Position numbers and translations under genes: made by a program
From: Mansonella perstans
Taxonomy: Eukaryota > Nematoda > Chromadorea > Rhabditida > Onchocercidae
DNA length: 64,000 nt
Assembly (NCBI GenBank): GCA_037074765.1
Contig: JBAMDO010000187.1
Location: forward strand, 1-64,000
Reading direction: 5' to 3'
Notes under the pieces: generated by a model
The model's database searches: none
Seen by the model: only the letters and a program-made list of their open reading frames with translations
What the model was told of the DNA's origin: nothing
In this document: one piece after another, positions 36,448-47,895 of the stretch
Layout: each line of letters opens with the position of its first letter
Position numbering within the stretch: position 1 is the first letter of the stretch

Positions 36448-37967
36448 CCAAATACTGAATTTTTAATTAATTATGCGCCTATTAACAAACGACACACACA
36501 TATTTTGATAGGATTGTGCAAAAAAAAAAAAAAAAAAAGCCGGAAAAAAAGTTCGGGAAAACTGCAACATTTATCAAAGTGAACTAATTTTTATTGACAA
36601 ATTTAATCGATTTATATTTTAATAAAATTCAAATTCTCTTGAAGAAAAGTTTTTTTTTTCTCCAAAAAAAATAATATCATATGATGAGATAATGGATAAT
36701 GCACTATGCTTACAATCTATCGCTATCGACATTTGGATCAATTTTAGACTAATTTTAATTTTTATAAACAAAATTACCAATATTTCCACTTTTAAAGATA
36801 TCTCAAATAATTGTCTCTTCTTCTTCAAAAATAAATTACAATTTTATTTTTGAGAATATTTTTGAATTTTTTCCAGCACTTTTTTTTTTTGATTTCTCAT
36901 TTTTAAAGTTAAAAATTTTATTGAAAATATTGTTGTAAAATTTGAAAATAATTTCAATTTTTTTGAAAGAAGACGATGTTTGATGGACAAATGAGAACAA
37001 CGATTTGGTTGGTTAAAGAAAAATGTATAAACACAATGTACAAATGCTACGGTAGTCCAACTGTAGATTGAATGATCTGATACGAATATCCATGAAAATT
37101 TTTTTTTTTAAGCTAATGTAGAAATTTTTGAGACATTAACAGGAATGTAAATAAGTAATTAAATAAAGAAATGACAATTTTAATCTTCCAAATAATTCTC
37201 GTCATTTTTCATTTCAACAACAATGAAACAATCATATTTCATTTACTCTAAAATATTCATTTACAATAATTCAAATTTGACAAAAAATATTCTCTTACCA
37301 ATAAATATAATAATCAAATAAATATTACAAATGCAAAATGAAATATGAAATTCCACCCGACTTTTACTTATGCTAAATAGCAATTACATAATTCATTAAT
37401 TTATTGTATACAACAGAAAAAAAACATTTGATAATAACAAGACGAGAAAGATTACATGCAAATAGATAAAACAAAAACAGTTATTAATGTTAAAGAGAAG
37501 AAAAAAGAATCAATGAATTTGAACAAAAATTAATTTTTTAAATAATCTTTTAAATAATCACTTTTCATTCTGCTACAACATTTAACCTATAACCTTCTCT
37601 GTCATATATTTCATGCATCTAATATTCTCAAAAGAAATTGAACAAATACTTTATCGTGTTTTTTTTGATCATTTGAAAATGAAAAACAGAGAATCTGAAC
37701 AATGTTTCAAAAAAAAAAAAAAAAACGAAATAAAAAATAAACGAAAAGAGATGGGAAATGAAAAAGTACGAAGAAGGGTGATGATAAAAAGAAGGATGTA
37801 AAACAGGCAGATAGATATGATTGCGTCGCTGTTAAAGGATGATACTGAAGAATGAATGATACAACGCTGATATTGCTGCTCCTTTTTTTAGCCAAATGTA
37901 TTTTCGATGTGAGAACAATGCATTGCAAAATTTCTTTTTTTCTGCTATCGTCATTATCATTGCTATC

Positions 37968-38150
37968 GTTTACCACGTTATAACCACATGCCCCATCATC
38001 ATCATCATTATTATTATAATCATCATATATCATGTTATAACCATATGCGCTATCATCATCATTATTATCATTATTATTATCAGTATCATGTTATAACCAT
38101 ATGCGCCATCATCATCATCATTATTATTATTATTATCATCAACAGTACCC
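37968..38150. repeat. Minisatellite block, left copy (GTTATAACCA...CATCATCAT)
   Basis: About three units built from CACGTTATAACCACATG followed by CATCATCATCATTATTATTA. The same unit occurs at 39378-39548. Units here are more diverged (CATGTTATAACCATATG). His/Ile frames are artefacts. Confidence 0.9.
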
Positions 38151-38851
38151 AGAAGAACGAGTCACTCGGTCTAGAACCTTCGCACATGTAGGTCTAGACT
38201 ACTTCGGTCCCCTCTCTGTCAAAAATGAGAGTAGGACAACCAAACGATGGGTAGCCCTGTTCACGTGCTTCACAATCAGAGAACTGTCCATTTGGAACTA
38301 GCTGACAACCTATCCGCCAAATGTTTTCTGCACATCTTTAGAAGATTTATCGCGCGATGAGGTTGTCTAGAATCTGTCTTGAGTGACAGTGCAAGTCAAT
38401 TCCAACTAGTCTTCAGAACTATGAAGGAGCAGGACTTCAAGTTAACAGACTTCCTTGCCAAAAAAGGGATGATTTGGGAAAATGTTGCACCAAGAGCTCC
38501 TTGAAGCGGAGGAGTTTATGAAAGGCTCATTGGCTTGACGAAAAGGGCTATGAAGAGAGCCATCGGCAGAAGGCTATTTATGGGAGAGAGAATAACTCTG
38601 ATAACAGAAGTCGAGGGAATACTCAATACTCGACCACTAACTTACGTAAATTGCGACGATTACGTAATTATACGCCCGATTGATTTCATCTTCCCCAATC
38701 CTCGCTTGTTACACCAATCGCCAAAGTTGATGATCAAGAGGAATTTATTCCTCATAAATTCAGCAACAAGGAGAAACTCCTTAGATATTGGTCGAATACA
38801 GTGTGAGAGCAACGAAGAAGAACTTAGTTGCGCGATGAACTAGAAGCGCTT
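38151..38851 (+). mobile_element. Broken BEL/Pao LTR retrotransposon, integrase region
   Basis: Fragments in shifting plus-strand frames match the BEL/Pao integrase in order: GLDYFGPLSV with TKRWVALFTCFT (first catalytic Asp), SDSASQF (second Asp, where SDN-TQF is usual), SGGVYERLIGLTKRAM (catalytic Glu), and ILNTRPLTYVN with a following RPIDFIFPNPRL. At least three lesions are visible: a stop/frameshift after RELSIWN near 38300, a stop near 38366, and a TGA before SGGVYERL near 38504. Reverse transcriptase, protease and gag are absent on the 5' side, where the minisatellite begins at once. The element is dead. It is bracketed by two blocks of one minisatellite (37968-38150 and 39378-39548), and a possible 3' LTR follows. 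Confidence 0.88.
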
Positions 38852-39276
38852 TGTTGGGAAACTTTTGAGTTGAGTTGCTTGTTGGCACAATCGAGTCTCA
38901 AACTTGGGTAGCTCGGGTTCGGGTTGAGTACAAACTTGGGTAATTAAACCCTTTATTATCGAACTTCAAACCGCTCGTTGAACAAACGCAGAAAGAATAT
39001 GTATAAGCGAAAGTAAATAAACGAAAAACAAATAAAAAACGAAACAATGGATGAGTGAAGATTCTAACCTCGAAGAATTGACAGAACCAGATGTATGAAT
39101 GAATGAATGAATGAAATCCTTACCTCGGAGAATTGGCAGTTTATATACCATAGTAGAAGAGGAGAGAATAAGCTTAATGGAAAGGTCATAAGATCACAAT
39201 AATAAAGGATTTGGATTAATTATGGTTCACTGTAGAAAAGTTACAACGGCGGTATCTTTGATGTAATACAATAACA
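38852..39276 (+). mobile_element. Possible 3' LTR (TGTT...AACA)
   Basis: Directly after the integrase remnant, a 425-bp segment begins TGTTGGGAAAC and ends ACAATAACA, the TGTT/AACA termini common in BEL/Pao LTRs, and it contains AATAAA-like sites. There is no second copy in the window to confirm the borders. It carries SL1-like sequence in antisense (38897-38950) and a short duplicated ACCTCGAAGAATTGACAG / ACCTCGGAGAATTGGCAG motif (39069 and 39122). Confidence 0.35.
38897..38950 (-). other. Spliced leader SL1-like sequence, one long and one short copy
   Basis: On the minus strand, 38950-38931 reads GGTTTAATTACCCAAGTTTG, identical to the first 20 of 22 nt of nematode SL1; the last two bases differ (TA instead of AG). 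After a 20-nt spacer, 38910-38897 reads TACCCAAGTTTGAG, identical to the last 14 nt of SL1. No SL RNA body (GU splice donor after the leader, Sm site) follows either copy, so this is not an intact SL RNA gene. The long match cannot plausibly be chance. The orientation is opposite to the adjacent integrase. Confidence 0.85.
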
Positions 39277-39377
39277 GAATGTGATTGACATAGGTAAAAA
39301 ATATCACAAAAATGTTACAAGAAAATTACTAATTTACACTAAGACCAAAATCACTTTCCCGAATTCGGTTTTTCCGA

Positions 39378-39548
39378 TACATGCGCCATCATCATCATCA
39401 TCATTATTATCATCACCAATACCGTGCTATCGTTTATCACGTTATAACCACATGCGCCATCATCATCATCATCATCATTATCATCACCAATACCAGTGCT
39501 ATCGTTTATCACGTTATAACCACATGCGCCATCATCATCATCATCAAT
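39378..39548. repeat. Minisatellite block, right copy
   Basis: Two and a half units of about 70 bp: ATGCGCCATCATCATCATCA, then TTATTATCATCACCAATACC, GTGCTATCGTTTATCACG and TTATAACCAC. Matches the left block at 37968-38150 and is better preserved. Confidence 0.92.
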
Positions 39549-39559
39549 CAAAATATTGA

Positions 39560-41764
39560 AATAAAAGAGCGAGAGAAGGAGAAAGATAAAGAAAAAATAT
39601 GAGAGAAGAAGAAAAGAAGTAAATGCTGGCAATAAAAATCTATTAATATATTTCATTATTAAATTAGTATGAAAGAATGATGGGATGGAAATGAGAAAAA
39701 AAGTAAACAAATAAATAAAATTATCAATTAGTGATAAGGGAAGCATAATGAATATTATCGCTGTTATTTTACCATTTCAACAGAAAACATTTCTGACTGT
39801 AATAATGCATAATGGGATATGCAAGAACTTTTAGCCATAACAATTATTAATTTGATCAATAATACTTATATCTTGTACATGTTTTGATAAGGAAATAAAG
39901 AGTATAATTAACTATAATTAAAAACATAATTAAAAATAATTAAAAGTTGAAATATTAATTTGATAATTTGATAACTTTTTTTTCCTTTTAAATAACTTAG
40001 TTCTTTTTTAGTAACTTAGTTTCTTAATTTGTTAACTTAGTTCTAGAGAAATGATAGATAATGTAATTGAAACTTTTTTTTTTTAATACAAATGATACTT
40101 TCTACTTTTCCTTTAATTAATTTTAATAAAAGAGAAAAGATAGGGAGAGCGAATGAGCAAAAAGAAACAATTTTTGTTGATGAATGATTAGTTTGAGCCA
40201 ATGACACACTATTTGAATAAGGAATGAGAATGCTTTAAGTTATCAATAGAACCCAAAATTGAAAATGGATCCTGTCTGGTCATTTTCGCTTATGTCAACA
40301 TTCAATCAATCAATTGTAGTTGTTAACAAACAACCACAAATTCTTAACAGTTTCATTCAATGAATAAATTAATTAACAGTAAGCAAAGGGCAAATTTTCT
40401 AAATTAATTCATTCATTTAAGTTTTTATTATTAAGTTAAGAAGTTAAATTCAATAATTTAAAAATTAGCAATTATTACACATTTTTTAAAGCTAATTTAT
40501 ATACTATTGTTTGTTAGAAAAGAAAAATGATTAACTTTTCTAATTTGTAGTGATGAAATTAAAATTGAAATTATCAATTGGAAATCATCATTTTGGTTAA
40601 TTTGAAAATGCTGGCATTTGCGAAGAAAGGAAACATTTGATGAAATAATGGATAGAGTTAATAATGATAATATTAGCAATCATAATTGAGAAATAATTGA
40701 TGCAAATATTAATATATTATTATTCATTTGTTTATATTTTTATCAATGTTTTTTAAATAAAATTGAAATTTAAACAGAAGAAAATTTGAATGTTCAACTC
40801 ATGATAAAATTTTGTCAGTCAAATACTGCAACAGTAATTAAGTAAATGAAACATAATTAATATGCTTAATTTATAGTGATCAACTGTAAATGCGATTGCC
40901 AGGAAAAAAACAAAACTTCTTCATACGAAATTATTGCTTTGTCAATTTAACATATTAATTAGTTCTTTTCATTGCAATTTAATTATGGATATTGATAAAT
41001 TTCAAATGTTTTATTGCTTCAGTAACAATAATTCGCAATACTTTCATTTCCTTTTTCATTGAAATAATCTGTTCATAATACTCAAACAAAGAGTTTATTT
41101 GTTTAGCAAAAAAATTTTAATATTTTTCTTTTAAAATTAAAAATAAAATTAATAACTGCAAAACTATGTCTCAGTAAATAAATAATGGCCTGTTTAAGTA
41201 ATAAAAAAACTCCAGAACAATCCAGAATTTGTTTTTTTATAATTTACTTTTGCAAATATAACCACCAAAATTTTTACGAAAGAGCCAAAAACACCATCGT
41301 TCAGAAAAAAATGGCTGAGAGAAATTTTTAGGAAATAAAAATTTAAACAGAAAAAATTCGAATGTCCAAACTGGATGCGATAATTATGCAAACATATATT
41401 ATTGAAGTTCTTTTTTTTCTTTGAGAAGCCAAACATTCCAAAATTAATGAAAACATCGAAAACTTTTTTTAAGGGAATTCTAAACAAATTTTTATTCTAT
41501 AAATATATCTTTTCAGCGAATCAAAATTTTATTCTTAGCAAAAAGGACAAAAAAATGAAGAATTTTGTTAGAGTAAAGGTAAAGAAGTAAAGGAGAACGC
41601 ATGGATAGAAAATTGTGGACAGTATTTACAAACGGGAAAAAGGTTGACATGGTGATTGATGCTCGCGTCAATTTCCGCTTCTATTTCGTCACTTTAAAAT
41701 TTATTTCAACCAATGATAGAATAAATTACTGAACTGATTAAATGCCAAAATTCCATTATGAAAA
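39560..41764. other. A+T-rich intergenic DNA
   Basis: No gene or notable repeat supported. Short open frames are Phe/Lys/Ile-rich and lack splice or family evidence. Confidence 0.55.
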
Positions 41765-42308
41765 TTACAATACCATTCTGGCACGAAAATTTCTCTCAGA
41801 TAACAATAAGCAATCCCAATCTTCCCGAGATTCCTGCATAAAACTTCGAAGATGCTTCAATAAATCATAAATGGGACAGCCACGCAATTCTTACACTTGC
41901 AATTTACAAAAAACAACAATTATTCAGCAATAGAATTCAATTTTATTCCAATTTTATGAAATTGAATGTATTGCACACCTAGGATATATACTATTGCCGG
42001 ACATCGGTTGACCGAAATAGTGACATATTTTCAACAGGTTTTGTACGCTATAATAAATCCGGATATTTTTTGGCTTCCTCCATGAATTTCTCTAATTTCA
42101 TACGCGAACAATCATTAAAATATCCTGTAGAATTTACAATACAGTAATATTTTGCAGTAAAGAAGTAGTATATTATTGCAGTATATCATTCATAAAGAAG
42201 TAGAATATTATTGCAGTATGTCAAATCATTTTATTTACCTTATCGTTCAATGAATGACCCATTATTTCATTTACTTGTAATAATCCAGAATAATCACATT
42301 CAATTCCG
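41765..42308 (-). pseudogene. Unrecognised coding-like fragments, possibly a decayed minus-strand gene
   Basis: Three patches read like protein. 42308-42239, between an ATATAG acceptor and a GTAAAT donor, encodes GIECDYSGLLQVNEIMGHSL. 42124-42048, after a TTCTACAG acceptor, encodes NDCSRMKLEKFMEEAKKY then a TAG; beyond the stop the same frame continues KPVENMSLFRSTDVRQ. 41889-41765 encodes LRGCPIYDLLKHLRSFMQES, then REDWDCLLLSERNFRAR and a TAA. Phases between patches do not match, and a 35-bp tandem duplication (42158-42222) interrupts them, so an intact gene is unlikely. I recognise no family. It could be a decayed gene or the 3' end of a real gene with badly predicted junctions. It lies 1 kb downstream of the SEC14-like gene on the same strand. 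Confidence 0.3.
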
Positions 42309-42360
42309 CTATATCATGATAGGCCTGGTAACCAGCAAAATTCCTGCATTACAATTGAAT

Positions 42361-42404
42361 ATTCACTGCTCTATTAATATCGTTGTATTAATAGAGCAGT
42401 GAAT
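42361..42404. repeat. Perfect 18-bp inverted repeat with 8-nt loop
   Basis: ATTCACTGCTCTATTAAT, loop ATCGTTGT, then the exact complement ATTAATAGAGCAGTGAAT. An RNA copy would form an uninterrupted 18-bp stem. Confidence 0.95.
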
Positions 42405-43369
42405 AGTGCTGGATAAGAAGGGGTCAAAGACATTTTGTAACTTTTTGTGACTTTATTAATCCAAATGATAAACTGTTCAACCAAAACTACTGACCATCGC
42501 GATATGTCAATTCTTTTATTACTTCCTCTTTAAAATGAATTTCGACCACTTCTAATACAAAATTTTGTTGTACAAAACGAAATATCACTTTCCATACATA
42601 AAATATGTTGCTTGAATTTTGCAACGATAATAGAGGAAAAGCAATAATAAATAAATGGAAATAACATAAATTTCTAAATGAATTTCCTCCATTCAAAATA
42701 TACAGAATAATTTGGTAAAATCATTTCAAAATCTTGGGAAAATGGCGCATTTTACAAAGAACTTCAATTGTTATTTAAACATTGCAAAAAAATGTCTCCT
42801 AGTTAACTTTCAAATATTTCTTCTAATAATAAAAAAATAAAAAAAAAATACTTTCTCCTCCTCTCTCATTTATAAGAAGTTAGCATGAAATAAATTAAGT
42901 GAAAATTACGAATGAAGAGGTACAATATAAATTTTTAAAGAGTTGAAGGCCATTACAAAAGTAGGAGATGAAATGAGGTGAGCAATAAGAAGGTAAAAAC
43001 AAGAATAATACCGATATTTTAAACTGATTACTGAATTTCCCAACTATCCGATTAACATTTTAAGCGAGAAATTTAAAACATTAAAATTGTGTCTCAAATT
43101 CATTTAAAATGATCGTCACTTATACAAACTACAGTCTATAATAAGCAGATTAGTTTTCTAACATGAAATCAACAATGTTTCACTTTAATTTTAATTAGCT
43201 TACCAGTTATAAATATTTGAAATGAAACAGATTTTTTCTTACACCCGCTTATAAAAGGCTCATAAAAGACAACAGAAACTGTATAAAAAAATTTGATCGA
43301 ATTTTAAAGACATATAAAAAGTGACAAAGTGTTTAAAATGTTTGGATAACGGAAATAAATGCAGAAAAC

Positions 43370-46300
43370 TTAATCGTTCAGTATTTCGAGATAATATTTG
43401 ATTACTTTATAATTAAACTTGCTATAACTATTGTCAAACACCAATTTGTAGGTTCCAGGTGTAGCACATGAAACCTGGAAATATATTTGCTTATAAAAAA
43501 GATTGATCTGAGGTCACCCAATTGAAAAGAAATATTATTAATAATGTCTGGAACTAACTTATGAAGAATCATTCAATACGACCAGATAATCAATATATGT
43601 TTCAGGGTATCAGAGTTATTACGTCTTTATTTAGAGAAAATCAATATTAAAAGAGAGATAAAAAAGAACTATTTAATATTTAAATCAATTTAAAACAAAA
43701 TGATTGGTCACTAAAAACAAGAAAGAAACTCAACCCAACGATACTTTCTAAATGCTGATAGATTACTTACTAAGTTTAATGTTTTGAATTAAGAACAATT
43801 TAAACTTTGTGCGATGCATGCTATGTTAACAACATACCTTCCCACTTTCTGGAACCCATAGGGTCATTAAACGAAATCTTGGCCAAACAACGACATCTTG
43901 AGTATCATCGATATTCGAATTCATTGGGTCACCAGATCTTATGACCGAAAAGTCAATATCATTACTTTCAATTCTCCACCACCACGACAACTTCCGATTT
44001 GGATTACAACCTGAAATAATTAAAGTCAATGTTCTTTTTTAATAGATTTTAAGAATTTTATGTCAACGGCTTCCTTGGATAGCAACAAAAATGAAAGTTG
44101 ATTGTACTTATTTTATATGAATTTTTTATTCTATATAATTCATCGAAAAATCACCTTTAACAACCATTGGGACAAAGTGTAACGAGCCAGCAGGTATTTT
44201 TATCTTTTGTAACTTAGATTCCGGAATATCGTTTGATGAGTCATACCTAAAAACACGCACTGCACTAAATGAAAAATTCCTTTTTTACTAACTGATTGAA
44301 TAAAATCTTAAAACAAGTCTAAATAGTCAACCACTTATTAGCTGACAGACGTATGGTATGTTGCTGATATCCACCGGTTGCTTAACCAAAAGGAAGCAAC
44401 CTCCTTCGAACTTTTTTCTTTCTGGATAACAGAGTGCTTAACAGCCCTAAGTATTACGACAATTTAAATTGAAGCTAACAACTTTAAATCGCACCAGTTT
44501 TTATCAAGTCAAAATTAACATTATTGATTAATTTCTTCTGTCATTCCATAAAATTCATAACAAGCTAAACTCACGACACAGAGATAATGCTACTTCTGAA
44601 TAAAATTTGAAAAGTGCCGTTTGTATTTTGCGACACAAGAAATTCATGAAAAGGAATACAATATAAATTAATTTATAGTGTCACGAAATTAAATACCTAA
44701 ATCTCTCTGGAACATTTCCACCCATACGAATATGTCCATATGGTGTTTCTGCTTCACGCACACCGCCCCATTTTTGATATAAAACATCTTCATCGATATA
44801 TTCTTTCAGTTTTTCCTTCCAATCAGCTCCAAGTATTTTTATTTTCTGTTCAGTATGCTTAGAAAGATATGGACTTATTAATATCCATATCAATCGAAAA
44901 AAGGTTGGTGTGTTGATAACAAAAAGTTTGCGTACAACATCGGGAAACATCTCCTAAACTTGAAAGTTTTGACCAAACCTACTTGTATTAATTAATAAAT
45001 AAGCAAGAATTGAACGAATATATAGCTTTCGAGAATAGGTAACTAATTAAATCTAAGGACAGTTAATTAAGTAAATCTGTAAAAAAAAGAGCTTTCCCAA
45101 TTTTTTTTTCATAAAATCCGTTTTTCTTATCAATTTTGGCATGAATTCTTATGAAATAAGGATGAAATACGAAAAAAAACCTGTAATTGCGAAAGTATCA
45201 GTGTAACTACTTTGATAGCAGGCCTCCATAACATATCTAGGTTAATTCCATCCAAATCAAAGATAACGATGGTACCAAGTTGACGTCCCAAAATTTTCTC
45301 GTTTTTCCTGAAAATCAAAGAATCTCTTTTAGAATGATCAACTAAAAGCTGCATAATTAAACAATTTTCTACAAAATACATTAAAGTTTTGAAAAGAAAA
45401 GAACTAATTTGTTGCACAGAAAACCGTTTCTCAAATTAAAATACAATAAAATATTAAAAAAAACTCTTTGTTTACTCTAACGGTAACTTTATTATATCTT
45501 AAAATATGAACCACTACATACTAGCATAGGAAATCTCAGATTCTAACACTGTTAATCAGATGGTAGGAAGACATCATCAAAGTCATCGACCAATTTTACA
45601 CAGCCTTTTCTAAATTGATAAATAAACATACCTTATCAAACTCATAACACCTTCAGTTTCAGAAATCCGCAAAACATAAAAATCGGAAGTTCGTATGGAC
45701 TGCAACAAGCCACGTACATCCAGGCCAGCAACTGTCTGTAGCGAAACGATATTGTGCTCTTTATCGTAACCAAGTAAGGAACCTGTAGAGCGATAAGGAT
45801 CAACATAAATAATAAGAAAACAAAATTAAATGATTAATTATGATAATTTTAAAGAAAATGTCTTGTACGACAAAATTTTCCACAAGAAGCAATTTTATCA
45901 AACGAGAAAAAATTTCGTCTGTTTTTTTATCCTCTTTAAAAGAAATTTCGAATTTCACAATGAACTGGGCAAATACAAGACCAAAAAACTATCATAAATG
46001 CTGACCACTTGCTTTAATACTATTAATTAAGCCAATGATTTAACGATAGAGCTTTCTTTCAAAAAACATCGAAAAAACAAATAACCAGGAATGTACTGCA
46101 CTGGTTCACTGATAGAATCACAATAAGCTGAGATCTTCTCGAAAGTTGAAAAATCCTGCTTATCAAGTCCAAGGGCTGATATCGTACGAAGTGCATGCTT
46201 GATTTTTGGTATTATCACATCTGTAAACCTACAACTATAGATAAAACTATTCAAATTAGTTCTATTTGGTAGAGTATTTCACAATAACTAAATAAAACTA

Positions 46301-46687
46301 ACAGATGATACGCTGAAAGAACTATTCTAGCACAACTTATAATTACGCTAAAACATATGAAAAACAGTAGGTGATGTAATAGAAATTTCACTAATTTATA
46401 AAACTGATGAAAATGTCCGGTAAATTAACTCGAATACGCTCAGTGTACAAAAAAAAAGATACAGTAATTACTTTTCACCGATTCTTTCCGATAAATTCCT
46501 ATCAACGAAAAAAAAAAAAAAAAAAAAATGAATTAAAAATACCGATTTTACGATCCCATCCAATAATCCATCGAAGCAAACTGAAATCATCATTGTATGC
46601 TGGTACCAACAAAAGTTCATCACGTATTGCCTCACGTAGTTGTTTAATCAATGCTCGATCACTTACGCTAATTTCATTCAGATTCAT
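43370..46687 (-). CDS. SEC14-like CRAL-TRIO and GOLD domain protein, 8 exons, 394 aa
   Basis: Role (family knowledge): cytosolic lipid-transfer/sensing proteins related to human SEC14L1-4 and the C. elegans ctg genes; CRAL-TRIO binds a hydrophobic ligand, GOLD mediates protein contacts at Golgi/vesicle membranes. Exons: 46687-46543, 46220-46086, 45782-45632, 45307-45181, 44953-44697, 44246-44155, 44010-43838, 43474-43370; all phases match. Seen: CRAL-TRIO N-terminal helices about 1-60 (DDFSLLRWIIGWDRKI); lipid pocket about 95-265 (VAGLDVRGLLQSIRTSDFY, GTIVIFDLDGINLDMLWRPA, KLFVINTPTFFRLIWILISP, ILGADWKEKLKEYI, KWGGV); GOLD about 285-394 (IPAGSLHFVPMVVKG, LSWWWRIESNDIDFSV, ATPGTYKLVFDNSYS). 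Length agrees with SEC14L2 (about 403 aa). Start: the ATG at 46687 lies 6 nt inside an acceptor and gives the usual short N-terminus. No frameshift or missing motif. The one unusual boundary is exon 2, whose acceptor (TTTACAG at 46221) is chosen because it alone fits the phase. Confidence 0.93.
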
Positions 46688-46693
46688 TTCATC

Positions 46694-46703
46694 CTGAAAA
46701 ATC
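46694..46703 (-). promoter_or_regulatory. 3' splice acceptor 6 nt upstream of the SEC14-like start codon
   Basis: GATTTTTCAG on the minus strand is followed by GATGAA and the start ATG. No upstream exon is recognised, so this is probably a spliced-leader addition site. The ATG inside GATGAA is out of frame. Confidence 0.5.
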
Positions 46704-47414
46704 AAAATAAAAAACTTGAAAAATTTCTTAACCTAAAAATTCTCTGCATAAAATTCATTGAAATAGAAATATTATTTTGATTAAAAAAAATTTCAGATTA
46801 ATTGATAAAAAGTAAAATGAACGAAGAATGGACTCATACAAACAAATGCAATGACATCATGCAAAATAATTGAATGAATTTGTATGAAAGATTTGATGAA
46901 TATAAATAAATTCGCCATTAACATTTATTTTCTATTGATTTTCTCTTGTTATTTTCATATTCTATTCATTTTATACCGGTGATTGCTATTTTTATACCGG
47001 TGATTGCTATTTTGATTTCGGTATTTCTCATATTTCTCATATCTGGATAACTTTCATTCTATTGATTTTTGTTCCCATTAATTCTCATTTTATTGATTTT
47101 ATCCCGATTATATTCTCATTCCAATGATGCAATCTTCGTATCGTGTTGATTTTACTCTAATTGTTCTCATTCGATTCCAAACCTAAAAAAAAAAGAGAAA
47201 ATTTTCTAAAAGATACGGTAAATTAAAAAAAAAAATGCAATCAACGAAGCATTCAAAACATAACCTAAATTGAAAAATAGTTGAAATAAAAAAGGACGAA
47301 AAAAAAAACAGAATAAATAAAATGGAATATTTCCAATAAATATAATTTCAGTTTGCATGGATGAAAACAACAAAAGTTGAAATATAAAATTAAATTGAAA
47401 AACAATAAGAGAAG

Positions 47415-47560
47415 GTTAGGCAAAGCCAAATTTTCCCAAAAATATTCCGGTAATAATTGCAATGAAGCTGAAAATTGTTTCAAATAACTTTTAGCTTCAT
47501 CCTCGTCGTAGCATTGCAATAATAAAATATGAAAATTAGCAGCACGAAATAATTGCTTAA
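47415..47560 (-). pseudogene. Unrecognised exon-like patch
   Basis: After a TTGCAAAG acceptor-like site the minus strand reads KQLFRAANFHILLLQCYDED, then EAKSYLKQFSASLQLLPEYF and WENLALPN, before passing into a Phe/Leu/Tyr-rich frame that is probably intronic. The composition is convincingly protein-like, but I recognise no family. No good GT donor follows. A downstream candidate with a T-rich TTTTAG acceptor (about 47184) encodes VWNRMRTIRVKSTRYEDC. It may be a remnant of a gene between the SEC14-like and RGS genes. Confidence 0.3.
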
Positions 47561-47700
47561 CTTTGCAATGTCACAGTTAACTTTAAAAGATGCTAAATAT
47601 CTGGCAGAATTTGGCTAAAGCATTCTACTCAGATTATTTCCTAGGCCTTCTAAAGTATTACGCTCGAATTATCTTATGGCTCTTTTAAACGGGCCATGCT

Positions 47701-47875
47701 CGAAATATCTGTAAGCTTTGTGAATGATAACGACCCGAAATATCTGTAAGCTTTATGAATGATAACGACCCGAAATATCTGTAAGCTTTGTGAATGATAA
47801 CGACCCGAAATATCTGTAAGCTTTGTGAATGATAACGACCCGAAATATCTGTAGGCTTTCTGAATGATAACGACC
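47701..47875. repeat. 35-bp minisatellite, 5 copies
   Basis: Five consecutive 35-bp units begin CGAAATATCTGTAAGCTTTG and end TGAATGATAACGACC, at 47701, 47736, 47771, 47806 and 47841. Copies differ by one to three bases; a partial sixth starts at 47876. Confidence 0.97.
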
Positions 47876-47895
47876 CGAAATATTTGGTGGATCAT

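Noticed and set aside
37707..38191. His/Ile/Asp frames near the BEL/Pao remnant
   Set aside because: Arise from the ATC triplet part of the minisatellite.
38897..38950. Intact SL RNA gene
   Set aside because: Neither SL1-like copy is followed by a GU donor, and no Sm-site body is present.
47674..47895. Spaced repeats that could suggest a CRISPR array
   Set aside because: Units are contiguous 35-bp repeats without unique spacers, in eukaryotic DNA.
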